From an uncultured Bacteroidales bacterium (GTDB lineage Bacteria; Bacteroidota; Bacteroidia; Bacteroidales; WCHB1-69), in the NCBI GenBank assembly GCA_937901455.1, contig CALDIA010000109.1, positions 1-5,526 of the forward strand: a stretch of DNA of 5,526 nucleotides. The letters are read 5' to 3'. Every line of letters starts with the position of its first letter. The first letter of the stretch is position 1. The notes below the pieces were generated by a model. It saw only the letters and a program-made list of their open reading frames with translations, searched no databases and had not been told where the DNA came from. Below are positions 5,467 to 5,526 of the stretch, one piece after another. A program made the translations under genes and the position numbers.

Positions 5467-5526
5467 AGTTTAGGTGACCTCTATTTTTACCATTTTCGCG
5501 CCATACCTCCAGACCATGCGAGGTCC

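Noticed and set aside
5476..5525. Inverted repeat GACCTC/GAGGTC near the right edge
   Set aside because: Six base pairs with a 38-base spacer can easily arise by chance, and the window ends before any element could be delimited.

Overview
The window looks like accessory DNA from a low-GC member of the Bacteroidales (Bacteroides, Prevotella or Parabacteroides type). The evidence is three matches to the Bacteroides -7 promoter consensus TAnnTTTG (TACCTTTG, TACTTTTG, TAAATTTG), A-rich translation starts that mostly lack a Shine-Dalgarno sequence, and gene families common in that order. The genus cannot be fixed from sequence alone.

Left part (1-3364, minus strand): a tightly overlapping four-gene operon, read right to left. 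It encodes an FkbH-like HAD protein (514 aa), a DUF488 protein with a C-terminal extension (268 aa), a second compact DUF488 protein (154 aa), and a protein with the hallmarks of the dual-OB domain family that runs off the left edge (188 aa visible). The junctions overlap by 8, 8 and 1 bases, so the four products are probably translated in a coupled way and work together. No function is established for this set. An accessory or conflict-type system acting on nucleic acids or nucleotides is a reasonable inference, not an observation.

Middle part (3365-3656): 292 bases without a protein gene. It holds a 12-bp perfect dyad directly before the HAD start codon. Next to it is a block of about 150 bases at 50% GC that can fold into a long rod with mutually exclusive alternative pairings. 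I read this as a candidate structured RNA or leader of the operon. It matches no RNA family I can name with confidence.

Right-centre (3657-4742): a YhcG/DUF1016-type PDDEXK nuclease on the minus strand with its own Bacteroides-type promoter, which fixes its start at 4688. Sampled stretches are more GC-rich than the left operon, suggesting a separate history.

Right end (4793-5526, plus strand): a small unrecognised ORF, then the first 42 codons of a flavodoxin-fold NADPH-dependent reductase behind an intact-looking promoter, then the C-terminal core of a 4-oxalocrotonate-tautomerase-like protein. The last two are gene remnants. This end looks like a decayed chromosomal locus beside which the accessory genes were placed.
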